Below the pieces are notes generated by a model. It was not told the DNA's origin, made no database searches, and saw only the letters and a program-made list of their open reading frames with translations. Positions 10,409 to 23,036 of a stretch of DNA of 64,000 nucleotides are shown piece by piece. The stretch's first letter is position 1. Every line of letters starts with the position of its first letter. A program made the translations under genes and the position numbers. This stretch comes from Gyrodactylus bullatarudis (lineage: Eukaryota; Platyhelminthes; Monogenea; Gyrodactylidea; Gyrodactylidae), in contig SSNU01000252.1 in the NCBI GenBank assembly GCA_012064415.1, positions 143,765-207,764 of the forward strand, in the 5' to 3' direction.

Positions 10409-13400
10409 GATCTATTTATCTGAATGAATATTTTAACTTGGAAATTTAATTTTATGATATACTTACAAGTAGTACATAAGATTTTGGAAAAATCAATTGT
10501 GCGTACAATTATTATATGTTTTCTTTTTGTAAAAGTTAATTTCCAAATAAATCCTCTCGTTAGCGCAATTTCATTTCCAAACTACTCACCAGTAGATGTG
10601 AATTTCAATATAAGTCAACTTGGATTTCGCTTGGATTTCAATGGACATTGTAATAATTTCTGACCACACTTGGCTTACAGGTTGAATGTATAGAAACAAT
10701 GTAAATTCTAAAGTTTATAAATATTTCCTTTCTTCTATAAGGTCTTTTATTCACAGTTTGAAAAGAGTCCAAATAACTCATAGCTCATAGAGTTGTAAGG
10801 AATAGCTGTAGGATTAAGAATAAGTCAATCATCACGAACAGAAAGATATCATCAACTACAGTCGAAAACCAAAATGAAAATGTATTAGAAAATTTCCTCT
10901 TCACTCTTGGGATGAATCATTTCTTTCCTCTTCAACAGGATTCTAACAAAACACTATTCAATAAAAGTTTATTTTTCTCATGTTTGAAAAAAAGGTGGTG
11001 TACAGGTAAGTAAGGCGGATAAGTTATTCTTTTCCCTAACCTAGTCAACAGGAATTACTTTAGTAGAGATGAAGACTCTTTTGCGAAGTTTTCCAACCAT
11101 CATGTCTAGGGGATTTACATGAAAATGATTAGCTTACAGGGAAAATTTCTCTAATTTCTCATCAATGAATGAATCAACACATGAAGGAGCCAGTTTGGGG
11201 TTTTGACTACGCAAAAACTTTCCAAATGTAGTCCAAGCTGTGAATGAACACGTCAAAAGATAAATTGAAAATCACCAATATACTCCTCAGATCAAATAGC
11301 TATGTTATTTTGCCGGAGTTTAATCAATTTAAGAAAAGATATTAAATCCACTTTTTAAATGTCTCCAAATTTTCTAATTTTGTTATTCCGAGAACTTGTT
11401 AACCTGTATCTCATAAAGAATATCTTAATGTTGGAGGCATAATTCACTGATCAAGAAGAAGCTATCAATTAAATCTTTCAACCTTTGAGGTAAAGTGTAT
11501 AAATAACGAAACTTCAAGACCTCCTTTGGTAATGTTCACCCTAACCCCGGGAAGAGAACAATCCAACGTAAAGAACCCCCCCCCCCCAATAATAATGATG
11601 CAATGCCAGTCAAAGCACAATCATGGATTTACCCCCATCAAGAAACTGTTAAACCACTTGGGTTTTGGATGATTAATCTTAGCTATTATTAAATGTTACA
11701 TTATGTATACTATACATATTGAGGGCATATACAACGTATATTATACATCTAAGCCTGGATAGGTTAGAAGAGTTGTTATCTGTATGTTGAAAAAAGTCTT
11801 TACTTTATACAGAGAATGGATATAGTATTCCTTACAGAAATCAATTTAATTTTCATTTCCAACTGAAAAACTATAGAATTTCATTTCGAATATATTGAAT
11901 ACAAAGATAATAAATCTAGTATCTTCTGTGAAGAATGGAATTCAAGTATCAATCATGGTTGATAATAAGAACAGGCATCAAAAGCGATGGAGTTTACTTG
12001 GTATTGGAGCCCTTAAAAGCAATTTTGTGCCTTTGTATGAGTTGAAACAGGAGCTTTGACAGTATAAGTTTCAAAAAAAGAGTTATGGAACTTGCGGTGT
12101 GAGGACTTCAAGAGTGATCATATATAATCGTTCTCAAATATAAGAAACATTTCTAAAGCATAAGGATTATCACTCTAAGAGAGTCTAAATGAAACTCCTG
12201 AGAGTACGTTAAGGATATTGATAAAGACAAGTCCAGGATAACTATACAAACAGAATTTCCTTGAGAGACATATCGAAAGACATGTTTATTCTATAGAATC
12301 TTAACTTCGGGAAGAAATGGAAATTGTCATTTTTAATTAATCAATGAAACTCGATACTGCTCATCAAAATTAGAAAAAAATAGTTAATTTGAAAGGTAGT
12401 TTTTCTTATATCGATATAAATTCAACGTGAGAGTCCTCCCCTTTAATAAAAAACTTTGAGTACACTTTTAAATATTCCTTAGTGAAAGCCTACTCAAGAG
12501 AGTGTAGATTGAATTTCTCTGACATTCGTACGTTCAAATACAGAACATATGAATTGAAAAATGACACTAAAGAGTTTTGAATGAATGAGACATTCCAACT
12601 TGTAAATGTCTTCAACCAGAAATACAACTGCCATAGTTAAAATAGGGATCTATCTTTTTTTCATATTTATTATTATTATTACTTATTGTTGGGCGTATTT
12701 TCACTCATTTCTTGCCAATGTATCATCCACTAATTTGTTAGCTCAACATTACTGGTGTCTAACGTACACTTGAGTGATTATTTCTAATGAGTAAAGGAGG
12801 GAATGCATTGCTCAAGTGTACACACAAGATAGGCAAGCGATACAATGGGAGAGTTTGGCTCTCAGTATTTTTAAATTCATTTTGGTACTTATCGATTTCG
12901 GATAAACTCATTCATTGCTAATAATTATTATAATCGATGTAGTAAGTTGATAATTTTATACGTAAGAATGTGTAGATATTTGAAATTATTCAACGCCGAT
13001 TGTCTGGACATGCCTCTTTCAAGCAAAAAATTTACATTCTAATTTGACGAAAATGTCCATAACTGTCCATCAGTTATTAAGCTGTTTTTTTTTCAAGTGA
13101 CCTAAAATCTCAAATTCGTTTGAAATCAAATAAATCTTGAAGATTCAGATACTGTATAAAAACATTCTCAATTCTTTTCTCCGATTAGATATTCTTATTG
13201 TAATTGAAATAATCTTTTCATACGATTACATATTCCGTCTACGAACCTGGGACGATTAAAAATTTGGAATAGAATCCAGATGGGGCCCACTTCTAAGATA
13301 AATTTCAAGGATGGATCTATAGAATACTTCTCTACTCTTAGAGATACAGTTTAGAGATAGAAATTCAGAAAAATACTGAAATATTAAATATGTACCATTT

Positions 13401-13599
13401 TCGAAGGATTTCGATTTATTAAAATATGATTGATTATCAAGTAGTGAAAATGATCAAGAAGTCGAAATCCAACGAGATCAGATTCAGCATAATTGATTTT
13501 CATGTCTAATGTTAATCCTGAATAAAACTCTTTCGACCAAAAAATGGGAATTTTTCGTAGAATCAAAATTTCAAAAATGACCATCTTAAAGCTATTTGA
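10409..13599. other. No gene recognised
   Basis: AT-rich. Holds a run of 12 C at 11576-11587 and an 11-bp inverted repeat, GTACACTTGAG (12764-12774) against CTCAAGTGTAC (12811-12821), with a 36-nt loop. A 79-codon ORF at 10424-10663 matches nothing I know. Confidence 0.5.
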
Positions 13600-14575
13600 C
13601 ATGAGAATGAGAATTAATTTTTTTCACAAAAAACTTAATAATTTTTGTCAGAAAGTCAGGAAAAATTTATTTTCCGTAAGCCAAAAAGTTGTGGAAATTT
13701 AAATTTACAACTTTTTTTTTCAACCTTCGCATCTAAAATTTATATCGATATCAACAATTTGAAGCAGTTAAACGCAGATATTCGAGATCAGCATTAAACG
13801 AAGAATTCGAATTCGGCTGCAGAAATTCACAGAAATTCGTTATTGTTGTGGAAAATCGAAAAATTTGACTTTATTGATTATCAAGAAAGGATCCATAATT
13901 TCAAAGTTTAAGTTTTTCCTTGAAAACAGTAGGTTTTTTTCTACCTCCACGGCTGAATTCGAATTCTTCGTCTTAAGGCTAGTTGTCATGGAGATGAGAA
14001 TTTACTATTTTACAAAAAACTCGATATTTTTCTACGGATTCACAGAAAAAAATAATTTTTTGAATTCTAAAACGGAATGAGCTAATAAGATGTGGATATT
14101 CGAAAAAATATCGAAAAAAATTCAATCTGACCAAAATAAAGCCGTTTTTCGAATTTCGAAAATGTACCAAATTTCCACTTTTCCAACTTTTGAGCCCAAA
14201 ATTATTATCGATTTCGATGATTCGAAGCAGTTAAGTGATGATATTTGGGATCATCATTAGAAAAAGAATTGGAATTTGACCACAGAGATAACGAAGATCT
14301 TACTGTTTCTGAGAAAAAGTTAAGGATTTTGGATAATTTGTTTTCGTGGCAATCTAAAAACTTACACGCTTCGATTTCTCACTGTAACGACAAACCTCAA
14401 TGAACTTCTGCAGGTGAATTCGAATTCTTTGTCTAATTTTGATCCCAAATATCATCAGTGATTGATTCATCACTAAACTGCTTCGAATCATCGAAATCGA
14501 TAAAAATTTCACAACAGAAGAAAATTATTGAGTTTTTTGTAAAATAAGTAAATTCTCATCTTCATATCAAATATA
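13600..14575. mobile_element. Foldback MITE family F1, two adjoining copies (one truncated)
   Basis: The complete copy runs about 13986-14575. Its left arm starts CATGGAGATGAGAATTTACT, and its right arm ends GTAAATTCTCATCTTCATAT. The arms also pair internally, for example TCGATTTCGATGATTCGAAG near 14210 against CTTCGAATCATCGAAATCGA near 14481. A second, truncated copy occupies about 13600-13975, with GAATTCGAATTC boxes near 13804 and 13955 in opposite arms. Short open frames here are by-products of the repeat and are not genes. Confidence 0.7.
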
Positions 14576-15718
14576 TTTCCACACAAGTAGGATAATATTG
14601 TATTTTTTTAGCTGAAGCGGGCGAAAATTTTCATAATTCTTTTACAAATTGTGAATCCTGAAAAATGAGTAATTTAAAATTAATTGTTTTGTTTCTTCTA
14701 TGGAAGAAAAAGATTTTCCAATTGTTGGCAAAGTCAGAGACATGGCTTTTCAGAATGGTTTAAAGAACAAGATGACCGGTAGTTACAGATAAATCCATCT
14801 TCTTGAGTAATTGCTGATAGAATAAATATTTCTGTAATGATCATAAAATTCTCTTCTTCATTCCAACTATCGCTTCAGATCAACTTCAAATGGTATAAAT
14901 ACACACTGAGAATGAATTCTCTATAGGCTAGTTGTGAATGAATACTTTATTTGATGAAGCAATGGGTAATGTATTTGTTTATGAACTGCCATCATTTTCA
15001 AATATAGATACTTTAAGATGATTCTTGTTTATTCCTGATGGGAAATTGTGAAGATGAAAAATCCTTCCAAAAGTTGTACTGTATACTCTGGAGAAAGTCT
15101 GTATTTTATTTATTATAACAGAGTAAGTTTATTTATCATAAATTGTCTCATAAATTCACAGATTCATATTACAATGGGAATTTCTTTTTTTTTGTAAAAT
15201 TTCCATTGATATCTCTCGTTGGCACTAGGTTGAATATTCGTAAATGATGACGTGCAACAAATGAATGCTTAGTATGTGATTACAGATGTGTCTTTATGAC
15301 ATTGTCATAGGACCCTTGGGAAATTCAAATTGATTTCTCTACATGTAATGAAATTAGTAAGAAGTCGATGATTTTTTCTTTACCTCCAAATCACAGTTAA
15401 AAGAATATAAAATTATGGCTGTAAGTAGAGGGAAAATTTCTAATCTTGTCTAGAATCATTTTATTCATTTATTAGAGCTTTTAATGTTGATAAAAATTAC
15501 CGATAAGATGGATTATTGCATCGGGCAAGGTAAGTTTCATTGAACATGGCTAAATTATAGAGTTGAATCAATCCAACCATCAGCTGATACATTATCGTTT
15601 AATATAGCCCGAATTGAAGTTTCTATGAAATTATAATCAGATTTCATTTGAATCAAATATGATTTATACATTTTCAATGATTTTTTCTATTCACACATTA
15701 TCTTTATATAACTACATA
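14576..15718. other. No gene recognised
   Basis: AT-rich DNA; no ORF, RNA gene or repeat link seen. Confidence 0.5.
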
Positions 15719-16135
15719 TTTTTCTTCGGAAAGTCGGGAAAAATTAAATTTTCGAATTTCTCAATGGAATAAGTCAATAAGTTGTGAAAATTTTCTGGAA
15801 AAATTCAATCTGACCAAAATGAGGCCGTTTCCTATTTTCCACGTTTTCGACTTTTGACCTCAAATTTTTTATTGATTTCAAAGATCTCGAATATCTGCAT
15901 TTAACTAGTTTAAATCAAAAGTTGAAAAAGTGGAAATTAGGTGCATTCTCGAAATTCAAAAAACCGGCCTCATTTTGGTCAGATTAAATTTTTTTCAGAA
16001 AGATTTTTTAATTTCAACAACTTATTGGCTTATTCAATTAAGGAATTCGGGAAATAAACTTTTTCCTGACTTTCCGAAGAAAAATATTGAGTGCTTTTGT
16101 AAAAAAAGTAAATTCTCATCTTTATGTCAATTCAT
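15719..16135. mobile_element. Foldback MITE family F1, left end truncated
   Basis: The left part starts inside the arm (TTCTTCGGAAAGTCGGGAAA). The right arm mirrors it (TTTTTCCTGACTTTCCGAAG near 16062) and ends with the family terminus GTAAATTCTCATCTTTATGT. Centre arms carry the paired AAGTTGAAAAAGTGGAAATT stretch, which recurs at 24340. Confidence 0.65.
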
Positions 16136-16335
16136 AGGTTTATCATCTAGGTTTGTTACATCTATTTAATACGAGATGGTGATTGATTATTACACTCGAT
16201 CAGCCTGGTATTGATTCTCTTAGAATGGTATTTGGGCGATTTGCTAATTTGAACGCTTTTACACAGAAAAAAACTTTTCATAGATTAAATTCAAAAATTT
16301 TGTCGTTCTGAGAATATCTAGCGAAGGGGTTTCAA

Positions 16336-16726
16336 CCGTTCATGTTCCATTGTTCTATTATAACTACCAGTGAAACACAACACTTTCTTGAGCAATAAAC
16401 TGAAAGATATAATTATAATTAAAATACATTTCCCTCCTAATTAATTAGAAGGGAAATTTATTAAGCTACAATTCATAAAGATAACTTGTAGCTGATGCTA
16501 GCCACAAGTTACTTGAAGACTCTTCAATAAAGAGGGGTGATTTTTTGAAAACCTTTTACCTGTAGATTTCGCCTGCCGTATATCTCTCATAGTTTTAGAG
16601 CCACAGAAAGTCAATCTCATTAATGATAAGTCGGCTTTCAAAAAAGGAATTCGGAATCAGCGTAATTATTTTGGTAAGGTTGTTTTATAATTTATGTGAT
16701 TAGAAAAAAATTTGAGACATGAATGG
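16336..16726 (+). mobile_element. piggyBac-type non-autonomous element, family B, flanked by TCAA
   Basis: A 391-bp element with ends CCGTTCATGTTCC and GAGACATGAATGG (reverse complement CCATTCATGTCTC). It shares its interior with the element at 47945-48582 in opposite orientation: ATTTATTAAGCTACAA, GCTGATGCTAGCCA, AGTTTTAGAGC, TCGGCTTTCAAAA and ATTCGGAATCAGCGTAAT appear in the same order. The flanks are TCAA on both sides (16332-16335 and 16727-16730) instead of the usual TTAA. Confidence 0.65.
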
Positions 16727-16744
16727 TCAAATAATTGTTAAACC

Positions 16745-17446
16745 TATTTAATATGAAGATGGGAATTTATGGTTTTTACATAATTCATTTTTTCATCAAA
16801 GAATCGAATTTGATCAAGATTTTTTGGAATCTAGATCATGAGACCCTCTTTCACAATACGGAGAAAATAATTTAGAAAAAATCAATTTTTACGGCAAATT
16901 TCCACTTTTTAAACTTTGGGTTGAAAACTTTTCCTGATTTCAATGTGAGCGAGTGATCATAAGTTGATTCTTAGGATCACAATAAGACAAAAAAACCGTT
17001 TATCATCATAAAAATTTTGATAAATTCGTCATTTTTCACGGATCTTGAAATATCAAATTTCATCGACTTTCAAGCAGGAAAAATGATCCAAAAATCAAAT
17101 TTTGATTTTGACACAGTTATCGTGTGATTCTCAAAACCAGATTCAGCGTATTTAATTTCTTTGACTAATTGTATTCCTTAACTTTCGATCACTCTCTCAC
17201 ATTGAAATCAACAAAAATTTCCAACCAAAAGTTCAAAAAATGGGTATTTGGCGCTACTTCAAGATTTCAAATTTGCCGTATTTTCCTTAAAAATTGATTT
17301 TTTCTAATATTTTTTTCTCCGTACCGTGAAAGTGGGCCTCATAATCTAGATTCCAAAAATTCTTGATCAAATTCGATTCTTTGATGAAAAAATAATAATT
17401 ATGTAAGAATCATCAATTTCCATCTTCATATTAACTAGGTGTTGAA
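16745..17446. mobile_element. Foldback MITE family F2, full length
   Basis: About 700 bp whose two halves are inverted copies. Left: AATATGAAGATGGGAATTTA, then CATCAAAGAATCGAATTTGA. Right: TCAAATTCGATTCTTTGATG, then TTTCCATCTTCATATT. Nearly the whole left half recurs at 20824-21265. No protein. Confidence 0.75.
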
Positions 17447-18054
17447 TAATTCCCATCCGAAAAGTCATATTGATTCTCTCAACATTTGTTGGCGCGGATT
17501 TAAAATTGCAACGTTCAAATGAGATATCAGAAAAAAATTTAAAATATTCGATACAAGAGCTTTTTTTCTCTATTTCAATTCTCTACCAAATATTTTTTAT
17601 TACCATTTAAATCGATGAATAAGTGAATTGGTTCAAATATTGCAATAAAAATTTTCCTATAATTTAAGTTATGCTATTCTCAAAGTTAAATTCATTAATG
17701 CTAGTTAAAGTTGTTTTTTTTAACCTGAAAATTCTATAACTAATTTGAATAATTTTTCGATTAACTTGAGGCTGCAGTTCCTACCCCTTAGGCTATCAAA
17801 TTGATTTTTTTAGATTAAAAATTACCTTGATGAAATTCCCAATTCTATGCTCTGATTACTCAAGATCTCGACCTATGACCTATTCCAATTAGAATGAGTA
17901 GACAAAAAGTGATGAGTACATGGTTGCAAAACCTCTGGTACTGTTGAATAATTTGAGATGAAAGTAGCTTCAAAACGTTGAAGATCAAACTTCCTGACTA
18001 AGTTGTTAATAAAGAGTTCATAATTTTCACATCGAAACCTTAAGAATAATCCTT
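17447..18054. other. No gene recognised
   Basis: AT-rich DNA. A 61-codon minus-strand frame at 17873-18058 has no recognisable content. Confidence 0.5.
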
Positions 18055-18262
18055 TCAAGTTTTATTAAATTTTGAATGGTTTTCCAGATCTAGACCAATA
18101 GAAAAACAAAGGGTTTTAGATAAAATTCAAGAGAGTTCAGATCACAAGCATCTCATTCCACTGAAAAAGTTATTTGATTATCTCAAGACCAAAAAGTCTT
18201 GAATAGACTTCGGAAAACGGTCGGTTATATTCCAGTTAAATCTACTTCTACTAATACTTAAT
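18055..18262 (+). repeat. Dispersed stem-loop repeat (PLE-tail-like), copy 2, decayed
   Basis: Starts TTTATTAAATTTTGAATGGT and continues AGATCTAGACCAATAG, TTTTAGATAAAATTCAAGAG and AGAGTTCAG, as in the reverse copy at 41231-41422. The core has decayed to CCACTGAAAAAGT, and the right arm ends GGTCGGTTATATTCCAG. Confidence 0.6.
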
Positions 18263-19435
18263 AAAGTATGCTTAAACCTAGAATAGATTATAACGATAAT
18301 TATAATTATCAATAAAAACCTACCAAAATTGTCTGGAAACCCATATTGAAAATGCAATTAACACTGAATAAATTATCACTGAAATTAATTTGAAAGACAC
18401 AGATTAACTTTTTCCAATAACCAATTTTTTATTCGTTAATTAAATATTGATCCAAAACACACATCCATGGGCACACTGGAATACTAAACAGTTTTCTTGA
18501 AATTCAATTTTATTGCTTCCTCCTTGGCAATTTATAACTTGTCTGGAGGAAAGCACATTAGACACTATAATTGTAACAAAGTGAAACCCAAGAAGGTGTT
18601 TGCTTATAACACAGTTTAACTGACAGTAATAACAACTAATCAACGAATAGGAGTATGGATAGAGTTCTTTGTTTCAGATCAGAATCTGGGAACTCTACCA
18701 TCAACTGAACCCAGTGTTTAAATAAAATTCAATATTTTCAATGGTTTATTGCAAATTTTTTGATTTCGAACAATACTGGGGATAATATAAAAATTAATTT
18801 TACAAACTTATTAAAAGAACGATCTGACTTTTTCATTCAGTTAACCAATCAGATTTAGGCAAATTAAAAACATCTTTGAATTAAGCTTAATAACTTTGAG
18901 ACCAGGAATAACATTATCTGAGACGATACATCCGTGGAAAGAGCATTAAATTTAACATTTACTCTGGAAACACCAGTTGTGTTCAATTTTATGACAATTT
19001 TGTGATTTCGAGTGCGAGGGTTAAAGCTAGTTGATAAGAATTTTAGAAAATCCTAATGACGGGTTGACTTTTTTGTTCTAATTTTAATCAGGAAAAAACA
19101 ACTCTAGATCGCTCTCTAGACAATAGATGAAAGATTGCATACACTAATGGAAGGAAAGGAAGAAGATCATTCTATTAGAGTTAGAAAAAGAGATTTAGAT
19201 TGTAGAAATCATGTTAACAAATCTCTTCATGACGTCAACAATGACTTTTCAGGTCAGTTATCTGATCACGGACAATTCCTCTAAGCAATGAAGCGTTCTT
19301 TTTGAATAGGAAATTGAATTTAAAATCAAAGAAAATACTTCAAGTCAGATCCAAATCAGTAAAAGAGGATCTAAAATTAGTTTTGTAATAAGATTTATAA
19401 AGTTAGTATGAGAATTATCAAAGATTTTGGTCACT
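18263..19435. other. No gene recognised
   Basis: AT-rich DNA without a convincing ORF. Confidence 0.5.
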
Positions 19436-19863
19436 CCAAACGCATATATTCTTCAAAAAATGAACTCTGTGTTGCAAAAATCAACGAAAAAGTATTCTAA
19501 GGTTCTCAAATTCGAACATTGATGACTAACAATGTGATAGTTCTCTATTTAGATCCTGAATTAAGAGTATGGAATGCTTATAGATCTTTGTGGACTCGAA
19601 TTTTTGGAAATTGCAGAGCCAGATATACTCAGCATTTAATAAACGAACTGCTTGCTTCGTATACAGATGTGGGATGCTTGATGAGCGTTGAGCTGCATTT
19701 CATCAAGTACCTTTATGATTTCTTCCCAAGAGAAGTTCTCGGATCAATGTCCGACGAACAAGGGGAGAAGTTCCATCAAGTTATAAACTTTTTAGAAGAA
19801 CGTTATGCAGATGTGAACATAAGAAATAGTTCATCAAAGTATTGCTGGCTGATAAAAACCTGA
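19436..19863 (+). pseudogene. Fragment of a mobile-element-associated protein family (GSMSDEQGEKFHQ motif)
   Basis: The frame at 19519-19863 carries GCLMSVELHFIKYLYDFFP, then GSMSDEQGEKFHQ, then LEERYADVN and YCWLIKT. The order 'lg..Ms.K.HFl.sHLdfFPenlG..SeeQGErFHQdi..mE.RYqgrw...m.aDYCW.lkr' is a conserved block that I recall from high-copy uncharacterised proteins in many invertebrate genomes. Their molecular function is unknown to me. Upstream parts of the family protein are not visible, so this is a fragment. The first 175 bp recur, broken, at 22610-22786. Confidence 0.65.
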
Positions 19864-20740
19864 TAGATGAAATTCCTGAAATAAAGATTTTAAGAATAAA
19901 ATATGAGAACGAAGTTTTTTCAATTACTGAACTTCTTGAAGTATTGCTGAGCTTAGACAAAATTTTAATTTAACCAAAAGATTTATAGTGAAAATTCAAA
20001 TAAATTAGCTACGATTTGATGTATCTCTCACCTCAATTCAAGAATTTTATTAATCTACAGGGAAGATGATCATAACTGAGTGTGGGATCAAAAGGGGTGA
20101 AAATATACTAGAACGACATGATTTTGTAAATTCTAATCAATTTTTTCAGAAAAAGTATCAAATATATCAATCTTTTTCTTGAAGCTGTAAAAGTTTCAGA
20201 CTTTGATGGAAATCTGAGATTCTTAAAAAATTCATTAATTTTTTGAGTTTGCATCAAAATTTTCATTTACGTGGACTTTTTATCAAACTAATAGATTTTC
20301 ACATGATAATGGAGAGAATTTCTTTCAGTATTCTTGATCTTCCTGTTGAATTATGATCTTTGGAAAAAACGTTTAATCTGCATTCGTAATTTTAAAAAAA
20401 TCTTTCCTTCATTTCGAACAAATACAAAAGATTGGATTTGACGATTCTTTTCAAGAAATACTGATTAAACTTATTGATTATAGACTATTCTATATTTCTA
20501 CTATGTTTTTGCATTGCATTACACATTATAATCGTTATTGTTTCAATAATTATTATTATCAGCTGCTAAACATCCATCTTTGTTACTACTGGTGACATTT
20601 GAGAATCATCCCTAACAAGCTATAAATATAGAAAAAATATATATTCAATTCATATACAGACATTCATAACAACATAGGTTTGAATTTATTCTCAAGCTTT
20701 TAAAGTACATTTTGTACTTTGAATAGAAATATACACCTAG
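19864..20740. other. No gene recognised
   Basis: AT-rich DNA; nothing supported beyond possible 3' sequence of the preceding fragment. Confidence 0.45.
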
Positions 20741-20744
20741 TTAA

Positions 20745-20823
20745 CCCCTAAACCTATAAGAAAACAGTTATCGCCTAAAATAGTTGATTAAGAAGTCGTA
20801 TACGAACTCTGGGGTCGAAGGGG
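20745..20823. mobile_element. 79-bp piggyBac-type mini-element
   Basis: TTAA at 20741-20744 and 20824-20827 bracket ends CCCCTAAACC and GGTCGAAGGGG (reverse complement CCCCTTCGACC). It sits directly against the left edge of the F2 foldback copy that starts AATATGAAGATGGG, so the right TTAA is shared with that repeat. Confidence 0.55.
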
Positions 20824-21265
20824 TTAATATGAAGATGGGAATTTATGATTCTTACATAAATCTTATTTTTTCATCAAAGAATCGAATTTGATCAAGATTT
20901 TTTGGAATCCAGATCATGAGACCCTCTTTCACAATACGGAGAAAATAATTTAGAAAAAATCAATTTTTAAGGAAAATACGGCAAATTTGAAATCTTCAAA
21001 TACCGCCAAATTTCCACTTTTTAAACTTTGGGTTGAAAACTTTTCCTGATTTCAATGTGAGCGAGTGATCAAAATAAGACAAAAAAACTGATTATCATCA
21101 TAAAAATTTTGATAAATTCGTCATTTTACACGGATCTTGAAATATCAAATTTCATCGACTTTCAAGTAGGAAAAATGATCCAAAAATCAAAATTTGATTT
21201 TGAGACAGTTATCGTGTGATTCTCAAAACCAGATTCAGCGTATTTAATTTCTTTGACTAATTGTG
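20824..21265. mobile_element. Foldback MITE family F2, right arm deleted
   Basis: Nearly identical to the left half of 16745-17446 (GATCAAGATTTTTTGGAATC, AGACCCTCTTTCACAATACG). It stops soon after the centre, at TATTTAATTTCTTTGACTAA, so the right arm is missing. The short minus-strand frame over its end is an artefact. Confidence 0.7.
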
Positions 21266-22609
21266 TATTTATCTTATTCGATGTATTTAGGGTTTCAAAA
21301 TATTTTAAAATCATATAAGGGAATTTATTAATTTCTTCGCTCATCAAGATGAAGGCTCGTCCTGATTGCGGATCAGGGAATGAGCTAGAATGAAATCACA
21401 AAACTCTATGATTCCAGTGATAGAAATGTTTTTTACACAAGTTACAAAAATATTTTGAAAATAAAGATCTTTATAAATGCTTTTCTTCCTAATTGGTGTC
21501 TCAGTCAAGGGATTTGAGGCCTTTATTATCTTCTGGGATAATGTACTCTCAAAATACTCGAGATTTGATCGGATAGGTTTGTGAAAAATCTATAGATCGT
21601 TAAGTAGATCTTCTTAAAATCTATTAGCAACCAATTGCACAGATATGCATTTTTAGAAAAAAAAACTCAAATAATTATTAGAATTTCATATTTTTCAAGA
21701 CTATAAGCCTCTTATAAGTAAAAGGATCAAAGCCCTATAAACTTTAAAGATGTGTTCTGCATAAATAATTACTAAATAAGAGATGATACATTGAGCGTTA
21801 AAAGTTTATCCCTGTTACATTTAACTTGCTGTTCAACATTATTAATGGTATATAGCATGACATTTCAAAAGAGAAGAAAGTGTATATTATCTATTAGAAC
21901 TTACATGTAATTCGAAAGTGTTGTTGATTAATCCTATACTGTATAATATGCAATGAATCCTATTACATGTAGTTTCAGGAATCTCTACTTATGCATTAGC
22001 AGTATTCTCTCTATTAATTTTATTACCACTTTTAAAGTTTGCTATTTACACGATAATACATACATACTATAGAATATCATGTCTCTTGTTACCTCCTTGG
22101 TTATAATACAATCAATCACAATAAAGGCTTTGGTTCTAAAATGTCGAGGTTTTAGCCTTGGATTGAATATCCTCGTTTCATCAAAGATCAGTTTCAGAAA
22201 TTCATTAGCATCAAACAAACTACACCATTTTCAGATCATTTTCAATCCAATTTTAATAACCTCCTTCCCCTTAATAATAATTACACACTAGGACACTTGA
22301 AGAAAATTTTCTGTTCCCATATGATATTTAAGATATTTGAAAGAGACATACGAAAGCAACTGAGGAAGATACAATACCAAATTTTATGCTCTGTTGTGGC
22401 TTACAACCAGGAAATAAATTATCCAGCTTATTATGTCTTTGGAATTCTAGAGCCCGAAAAACCTGCTACCAAATTGATCATCATCTGGTGGAATAGAATC
22501 AAGAATTGGGGTTCCATTAGTATCCTCTGATAAAAGATTGCACTTAAAATTAGGGATATTTAAGCAGATGATAAAAGCTTTCGTTTCAAGACACTCAGAT
22601 TGTATGGCA
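21266..22609. other. No gene recognised
   Basis: Two open frames of 70-77 codons (22079-22291, 22297-22530) match no family that I recognise and are probably chance. Confidence 0.45.
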
Positions 22610-22786
22610 TATATTCGTCAAAAAATGAACTCTGTGTTGCAAAAATCAACGAAGGAGTATTCACAGATTCTCAAATTTGAACATTAATGACTGACAATGT
22701 GATAGTTCTCTATTTAGATCCTGAATTGTAGAGCTAAAAATAATCAACATCTAATAAATAAGCTTCTTGCTTCATATACAGATTTA
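22610..22786 (+). pseudogene. Second, broken copy of the GSMSDEQGEKFHQ-family fragment
   Basis: Matches 19440-19680: GCATATATTC, then GAACTCTGTGTTGCAAAAAT and CAATGTGATAGTTCTCTATT. It breaks after TAGATCCTGAATT. It then skips the segment that encodes RVWNAYRSLW and resumes at the sequence encoding LLASYTD. The deletion and a TAG at the junction inactivate it, and the SDEQGE half is absent. Confidence 0.65.
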
Positions 22787-22924
22787 CCACTATAAAGGTG
22801 AAAGTTATGGAGAAAATTAACTCAAAAATCACAAAGTTTTCGACAAAAATGTAGCTTAATTGCGCAATTTTTGGTTTTTGGAGGATACTCAAAGTATCAT
22901 CAAATAGGAAGTTAAATATTTTGA

Positions 22925-23036
22925 ACCAAGTAGTTCTACAGGGAGTTTTTCGGCATAGATTGATTGTTAGCTTGCTACCTGGCTTGTATTGGTCTACTTC
23001 TAAGAAAAAGAAAAGGAAGAGAAGGGTGTAGTATAA
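22925..23036 (+). repeat. Dispersed repeat unit shared with 45190-45540
   Basis: Contains GAACCAAGTAGTTCTACAGG, CATAGATTGATTGTTAGC, then TTGCTACCTGGCTTGTATTG and AGAGAAGGGTGTAGT. At 45200-45290 the second half recurs directly. At 45490-45535 the first half recurs inverted (CAATCTATGCCCC...GAACTACTTGGTTC). Probably the end of an unclassified mobile element. Confidence 0.55.

Noticed and set aside
13384..13602. 72-codon minus-strand frame
   Set aside because: No recognisable domain; it ends where the foldback repeats start and looks like repeat-derived sequence.
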